Assembly: GCA_934567355.1 (NCBI GenBank)
Contig: CAKTJC010000024.1
Span: 1-42,211, forward strand
Direction of reading: 5' to 3'
DNA: 42,211 nt
Origin: an uncultured Oscillospiraceae bacterium
GTDB lineage: Bacteria; Bacillota; Clostridia; Oscillospirales; Oscillospiraceae
The first letter of the stretch is position 1. Each line of letters starts with the position of its first letter. A program made the translations under genes and the position numbers. Below, in pieces: positions 38,522 to 42,211 of this stretch. Below the pieces are notes generated by a model. The model had not been told where the DNA came from. It worked only from the letters and a program-made list of their open reading frames with translations, and made no database searches.

Positions 38522-38576
38522 ACGCAACTATCGGTTGCAATTATTCAAAATAAGAACTTATTTTGTAAATCGCAAC
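38522..38576. promoter_or_regulatory. Nested palindromes upstream of the response regulator
   Basis: GCAAC-TATCG-GTTGC (38524-38538) is an inverted repeat and part of the 16-nt element also found at 792-807. It is followed by CAAAATAAG-AA-CTTATTTTG (38546-38565), a perfect 9-bp-arm palindrome, flanked by GTTGCAATT and AATCGCAAC so that the whole 38534-38576 is a larger imperfect palindrome. This is a plausible operator region. Confidence 0.6.
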
Positions 38577-38590
38577 TCTATAAAAAGAAG

Positions 38591-38619
38591 TTGCCTTATT
38601 ATAAATTTGCCAATATAAT
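38591..38619 (+). promoter_or_regulatory. Promoter of the response regulator operon
   Basis: TTGCCT (38591-38596), 17 nt, TATAAT (38614-38619), 39 nt before the ATG. Confidence 0.75.
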
Positions 38620-38658
38620 AGAAAACAAAGATTTCATAAGAGAGCGAGGACAGCAGCC

Positions 38659-39321
38659 ATGCAGACGATTCTGGTGATAGATGATGATGTAAATATCGGG
38701 AACCTGGAGCAGGAAATTCTGGAGCAGGAGGGATATGCCGTCCTGCGTGCTTATTCCGGAACGGAAGCGCTGCTTTTACTGAAGGATACCCATCCGGACC
38801 TTGTTCTTTTGGATCTGATGCTTCCCGGCCTATCCGGCGAGGAGCTTCTTCCAAAGCTTCGTGGAATTCCTGTTATTGTGGTCAGCGCAAAATCTGCGGT
38901 TGAGGACAGAGTCTCTCTCTTGCTTGGGGGTGCGGCGGATTATCTGACAAAACCCTTTGCGGCAAAGGAACTGGTTGCCCGCGTTGCTGTGCGTCTGCGG
39001 GAAAACACAGGCTCACCACTCGGGGCAGTTTATACCTGCGGTGATCTGACGATGGATACAGCGTCCCGATGTGTTACCGCTGCCGGAACCGCTGTACCGC
39101 TGACCCGCACGGAATACGCTATTTTGAAGCTTCTGATGCAGAACCCCGGGCAGGCAATCGCAAAGTCCGCTCTCCTGGATCGCATTGGCAGCGATACGCC
39201 GGACTGCACGGAAAGCTCCCTGAAAACGCATATCAGCCACCTGCGTGCAAAGCTCCGCGAGGCATCTGGAAAAGACTACATCGAATCCGTATGGGGGATC
39301 GGTTTCTTCCTTAAGGTATAA
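38659..39321 (+). CDS. OmpR/PhoB family response regulator
   Basis: A 220-aa two-domain response regulator. The receiver has the acidic pocket DDD (8-10), phosphoacceptor Asp52 in LLDLMLPG, the Ser/Thr at VSAKS and Lys at TKPF. A winged-helix DNA-binding domain follows (LTRTEYAILKLLMQNPGQ, ESSLKTHISHLRAKL, ESVWGIGFFL). AGCGAGGA precedes the ATG. The partner kinase is most likely the one at 41145-42053, with the ABC genes in between. Confidence 0.93.
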   Translation: MQTILVIDDDVNIGNLEQEILEQEGYAVLRAYSGTEALLLLKDTHPDLVLLDLMLPGLSGEELLPKLRGIPVIVVSAKSAVEDRVSLLLGGAADYLTKPFAAKELVARVAVRLRENTGSPLGAVYTCGDLTMDTASRCVTAAGTAVPLTRTEYAILKLLMQNPGQAIAKSALLDRIGSDTPDCTESSLKTHISHLRAKLREASGKDYIESVWGIGFFLKV

Positions 39322-39330
39322 TTTCCACCA

Positions 39331-39368
39331 TTTCTCAACCGTTTGCTTAACTGCTTTCTCAACCGTTT
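39331..39368 (+). repeat. Two direct repeats between the regulator and the ABC genes
   Basis: TTTCTCAACCGTTT is found at 39331-39344 and again at 39355-39368, 24 bp apart. The second continues as AACCG-N4-CGGTT. OmpR-type regulators bind direct repeats about two turns apart, so this may be the regulator's own site ahead of the ABC operon. The next 40 nt have no clear -35/-10 pair, as expected of an activated promoter. Confidence 0.6.
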
Positions 39369-39408
39369 CCGGTTAAACTGCCGTTATCAAGCAAAGGAGG
39401 TAAATACC

Positions 39409-40323
39409 ATGGAATATGTGCTTGAAACCAACGGACTGACGAAACGGTACCGAAACTGTACGGTTCTGGATCATCTGTCCATCCATGTCCCAAAGGGTGC
39501 AATCTATGGTTTTGTCGGACGAAACGGAGCCGGCAAAACGACGCTGATTCGCCTTATTTGCGGACTGCAGGAACCGACCGGCGGCAGCTACAGCATTTAC
39601 GGTATCCGAAATGACACGTCCAAAATTCTCCGAAGCCGCCGCAGGATCGGCGCTGTGGTGGAATCTCCGTCCATTTATCTGGACATGACCGCTGCCGAAA
39701 ACATCTGCCAGCAATACCGTATATTGGGCATTCCATCCGAAAGCGGTGTGCAGCCGCTGCTTCGTCTGGTCGGGCTGGAAAATACCGGAAGAAAGAAGGC
39801 AAAGAATTTCTCGCTCGGCATGCGTCAGCGGCTTGGAATCGCCGTAGCACTGGCCGGAAATCCGGATTTTCTTGTTTTGGATGAGCCGGTGAATGGACTT
39901 GATCCGCAGGGAATCGTTGAAATCAGAGAGCTGATTCTTAAGCTCAACCGTGAATACGGAATTACCGTGTTTATCTCCAGTCACATTTTGGACGAGCTGG
40001 CGCGTCTGGCCACCCACTATGGGTTTATTGATGCCGGGCATATTGTGAAGGAGATGAGCAGCGAAGAGCTGGAGCAGCGCTGCCGCAAATGTGTCCGTGT
40101 GGATGCAAGCAATATCCATGCGCTGATTCAGGTTCTGGATGAAATGCAAATTGAATACAGCGTAGCACAGGGAGATAAGATCGATATTTATGGCGACATT
40201 CTCGTAACAAAGCTGGTAGAGCGGGCGATGCAGAAGAACTGCACCATTTACAGCATGAAAGAGCGGGATGAAAGCCTGGAGAGCTTTTACATGAATCTGA
40301 TCGGAGGTGCCCGCCATGCGTAA
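39409..40323 (+). CDS. ABC transporter ATP-binding protein
   Basis: A 304-aa ATPase of the BcrA/NatA type. Walker A is GRNGAGKTT (37-45), the signature is FSLGMRQRLG, Walker B and the D-loop are FLVLDEPVNGLDP, and the switch His lies in SSHILDE. The C-terminal 80 residues are the usual extension. AAAGGAGG stands before the ATG at 39409; upstream in-frame codons cross the repeats and are not coding. Together with the permease it is probably an exporter of a peptide antibiotic or lipid, an inference from the two-component link. Confidence 0.92.
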   Translation: MEYVLETNGLTKRYRNCTVLDHLSIHVPKGAIYGFVGRNGAGKTTLIRLICGLQEPTGGSYSIYGIRNDTSKILRSRRRIGAVVESPSIYLDMTAAENICQQYRILGIPSESGVQPLLRLVGLENTGRKKAKNFSLGMRQRLGIAVALAGNPDFLVLDEPVNGLDPQGIVEIRELILKLNREYGITVFISSHILDELARLATHYGFIDAGHIVKEMSSEELEQRCRKCVRVDASNIHALIQVLDEMQIEYSVAQGDKIDIYGDILVTKLVERAMQKNCTIYSMKERDESLESFYMNLIGGARHA

Positions 40324-41134
40324 GCTTCTGAGAGCGAGCTTTTTCCGCCTGCGCACAAGCAAAGCGCTTTGGCTGTGCGCAGCTGCCGCATTTGTCTTTT
40401 CTGCATTCCGCATTTTCAAAATCCCCTCGGATAATCTGCAAAAATATTCCCTCGAAGAAGCAATGATGGATGTATTCCCGTTCTTTCCCATCCTTTACGG
40501 CGTCTTTTCCGGGCTTTTCCTCGGGGTGGAGTATCAGGACGGCACGCTGCGGAACAAGCTGATTGCCGGTCATTCCCGTCAGAATGTATACTTATCCTCA
40601 CTGGTTACGATTATTTCCGGCTGCTTTATCATTGTGCTGGCGTGGATTTTGGGTAGCGTAGCCAGTGCCTGCATTCTGGGCGAGTTAAAGCTGAGCGGGG
40701 GAGTGCAGCTGTTTTTGAGCATGGCACTGATTTTGATGCTGACTGCCGCAGAGGCTGCGATCCTGACGCTGATTGCCATGCTCATTCCAAACCGAGCCAC
40801 GTCTGCAGTCATATCCATTTTGATAATGCTTGGCTTGACCGTCATTGGGGGCACCATTTACAATATGCTCAGTGAGCCGGAGCTTGCATCCACCGCAATT
40901 TTTACGGCCAACGGGGTAGAGGTCAGTGACCCGCTGCCCAATCCGTATTATATATCTGGCACACTGCGCAAGGTCTATCAATTCCTTGTAGATTTTCTCC
41001 CCGGCGGCCAAGCAGTGCAGCTGGCAAATCAGGAATTGATGCACCCAATTTTTTCCCTGTGCGCATCTTTTGAGATCATTCTGATTACGTCGATTGCCGG
41101 AATTGTCTGCTTTAAGCGAAAGGATTTGAAGTAA
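40316..41134 (+). CDS. ABC transporter permease
   Basis: A 272-aa membrane protein of the ABC-2 class with six hydrophobic segments, starting MRKLLRASFFRLRTSK and with a large soluble loop between segments 5 and 6 (about 180-230). The motif GVEYQDGTLRNKLIAGHSR is a common ABC-2 feature. The ATG at 40316 overlaps the ATPase by 8 nt and has GGAGG 8 nt upstream; a GTG three codons earlier is less likely. It forms the channel with the preceding ATPase. Confidence 0.88.
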   Translation: MRKLLRASFFRLRTSKALWLCAAAAFVFSAFRIFKIPSDNLQKYSLEEAMMDVFPFFPILYGVFSGLFLGVEYQDGTLRNKLIAGHSRQNVYLSSLVTIISGCFIIVLAWILGSVASACILGELKLSGGVQLFLSMALILMLTAAEAAILTLIAMLIPNRATSAVISILIMLGLTVIGGTIYNMLSEPELASTAIFTANGVEVSDPLPNPYYISGTLRKVYQFLVDFLPGGQAVQLANQELMHPIFSLCASFEIILITSIAGIVCFKRKDLK

Positions 41135-41144
41135 GGAGCCGAGT

Positions 41145-42053
41145 ATGGAGATTTGGGGAATTGCACTGTCCGTCGTACTTGCGCTGTGCGTGCTTGGCCT
41201 GCTGGTACGTCTGTATCTACTGCACCGCGACCTGGCCGAAATCGCGCGGGAGTTGGAGGAGAAGCTTGCTGCTGATACCAATGCCCAAATCTCCATTTCC
41301 ACGGGTGACCGGGCAGTCCGTTCGTTTGCCGCACGAATAAACGTGCAGCTGGCATCCCTGCGCCGCGAGCGCCTGCGGCTTCAGTGCGGAGATGCTGAGC
41401 TGAAGGCGGCGATAACCAACATTTCCCACGATTTAAGGACGCCTCTTACTGCAATATGCGGCTACCTGGAGCTTTTGGAGCAGGAAACGCACACAGAGAA
41501 ATCAAAACGCTATTTGACCATTATCCGTGAACGCACGGACGTAATGCATGCCCTTACGGAAGAGCTGCTTCAATATTCCGTTATCACTTCAGCAGAAGAC
41601 GACTTCCATCCGGAACCCATCAGCCTGCATGCAATACTCGAGCAAAGCCTTGCTGCATTCTATGGCATCATGACTCAGCACGGTATTATGCCGGACATCC
41701 GACTGCCGCAGGAAACGGTCATCCGTACTTTGGACGCCGGGGCGCTGCGCCGAATATTTGATAACATTTTAAGCAACGCCGTCAAATATTCCGATGGCGA
41801 CTTATCCGTCGCGCTCCTGCCGGACGGTTCCGTCACATTTTCCAATGCCGCAAAAAAGCTGGATCCTGTCCGGGCGGAGCAACTGTTCGAGCGTTTCTTT
41901 ACCGTGGAATCAGCCAGCGGCTCCACCGGGCTTGGCCTTTCCATCGCAAAGCAGTTGACCGAAAAAATGGGCGGACAGATTTCTGCTGGCTATTCAAATG
42001 GGAGACTGCACATCTGTGTTTGTTTTCCGGAGGAAGGGGAGACAAGTCTGTGA
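41145..42053 (+). CDS. Sensor histidine kinase
   Basis: A 302-aa kinase with a single N-terminal membrane helix (about 3-25) and almost nothing outside the cell. A HAMP-like linker follows, then the dimerisation domain with phosphoacceptor His95 in NISHDLRTPL, and the catalytic ATPase domain with NILSNAVKYSD (N box) and TGLGLSIAKQL (G2 box). The short extracellular part suggests it senses through the membrane or through the transporter, as in Bce-type systems. It follows the permease by 10 nt and overlaps the last gene by 4 nt. Confidence 0.92.
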   Translation: MEIWGIALSVVLALCVLGLLVRLYLLHRDLAEIARELEEKLAADTNAQISISTGDRAVRSFAARINVQLASLRRERLRLQCGDAELKAAITNISHDLRTPLTAICGYLELLEQETHTEKSKRYLTIIRERTDVMHALTEELLQYSVITSAEDDFHPEPISLHAILEQSLAAFYGIMTQHGIMPDIRLPQETVIRTLDAGALRRIFDNILSNAVKYSDGDLSVALLPDGSVTFSNAAKKLDPVRAEQLFERFFTVESASGSTGLGLSIAKQLTEKMGGQISAGYSNGRLHICVCFPEEGETSL

Positions 42054-42211
42054 TCATTCTGATAACCGGAGCATCTCACACAGGCAAGACAGTGCTCGCG
42101 CAAAAATTGCTGGAGAAATATAATATTCCATATCTCTCCATCGACCACCTGAAAATGGGGCTGATCCGCAGCAAAATGACCGAACTTTCGCCGCTGAGTG
42201 CAGATGCGGAT
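42050..42211 (+). CDS. P-loop kinase-like protein, cut by the window end
   Basis: The first 54 codons of a gene that runs off the right edge. It begins with a GTG that overlaps the kinase stop (GTGA), with GGAGGAAGGGGAG upstream. Residues 7-14 are GASHTGKT, a Walker A motif, and SIDHLKMGLIRS resembles the second segment of small-molecule kinases of the adenylate/shikimate or AAA type. The substrate is not known. Its coupling to the kinase gene places it in the same operon. Confidence 0.75.
   Translation, partial: MIILITGASHTGKTVLAQKLLEKYNIPYLSIDHLKMGLIRSKMTELSPLSADAD

Noticed and set aside
39317..39322. TATAAT at the end of the response regulator gene
   Set aside because: It has no -35 partner and lies in coding sequence; the direct repeats downstream are a better guide to the ABC promoter.
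1..42211. tRNA genes, CRISPR arrays, riboswitches and prophage
   Set aside because: I looked for cloverleaf arms, spaced repeats, long conserved leaders and phage genes and found none I could support by eye.

Overview
The window looks like a chromosomal segment of a spore-forming, gut-type member of the Clostridia, probably of the Oscillospiraceae/Ruminococcaceae kind. The evidence is a complete spoIIIAA-AH sporulation operon, an Asp23-nusB-xseA-xseB-ispA housekeeping run in the usual Firmicutes order, strong AGGAGG ribosome binding sites, moderately high GC genes separated by AT-rich sigma-A-type promoters, and several small proteins of a clostridial type. I see no tRNA, rRNA, CRISPR array, complete insertion sequence or prophage. 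This is a mostly ordinary core-genome stretch with a few accessory patches.

Layout. 1-2.6 kb (minus strand): a Nudix hydrolase, an O6-alkylguanine-DNA alkyltransferase, and rplM-rpsI with a good promoter and terminator. 2.7-6.5 kb: ttcA, Nudix hydrolase, small membrane protein and dusB, interrupted by what I read as the scar of a tandem duplication. The scar holds a decayed copy of the small membrane gene, a decayed head of dusB joined to the tail of ttcA, and an inverted single-gene cassette. 6.5-9.3 kb: an M23 peptidase whose start codon lies inside a terminator hairpin, trmO, a 77-aa protein and a GNAT-like protein. 9.3-13.8 kb: ylxM-ffh-rpsP-khpA-rimM-trmD-sirtuin. 13.8-16.4 kb (minus): a ThrE-type exporter, DegV and HxlR. 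16.5-20 kb: a copper-type P-ATPase with a second metal-binding domain at its C-terminus that has its own ribosome binding site and start codon, then a lipase-like hydrolase. 20-24 kb: a 44-aa protein, truA, an ArsC/Spx-like protein, an AGCS amino-acid/sodium symporter and a class I aminotransferase. 24-25 kb (minus): a YbaK deacylase, a TSCPD protein and a tiny membrane protein. 25-29.6 kb: TepA-like ClpP protein, a UppP-like protein lacking a key arginine, and FtsK/SpoIIIE. 29.7-34.3 kb: spoIIIAA-AH. 34.3-38.5 kb: Asp23, nusB, a TsaD paralog, xseA, xseB, ispA. 38.5-42.2 kb: response regulator, ABC ATPase, permease, histidine kinase and a P-loop protein cut by the window edge.

The themes are translation and tRNA modification (ttcA, dusB, trmO, rimM, trmD, truA, YbaK, TsaD-like), protein targeting (ffh/ylxM) and sporulation (spoIIIA, FtsK/SpoIIIE). 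The least routine signals are the duplication scar at 3.5-5.6 kb, the nested copZ-like start in the copper ATPase, the start-codon-in-hairpin arrangements at 6.5 and 20.0 kb, the repeated 16-nt element at 0.8 and 38.5 kb, and the palindrome and direct repeats framing the response regulator. I did not find strong evidence for an entirely new multi-gene system. All functional calls are from reading motifs; no database search was run.
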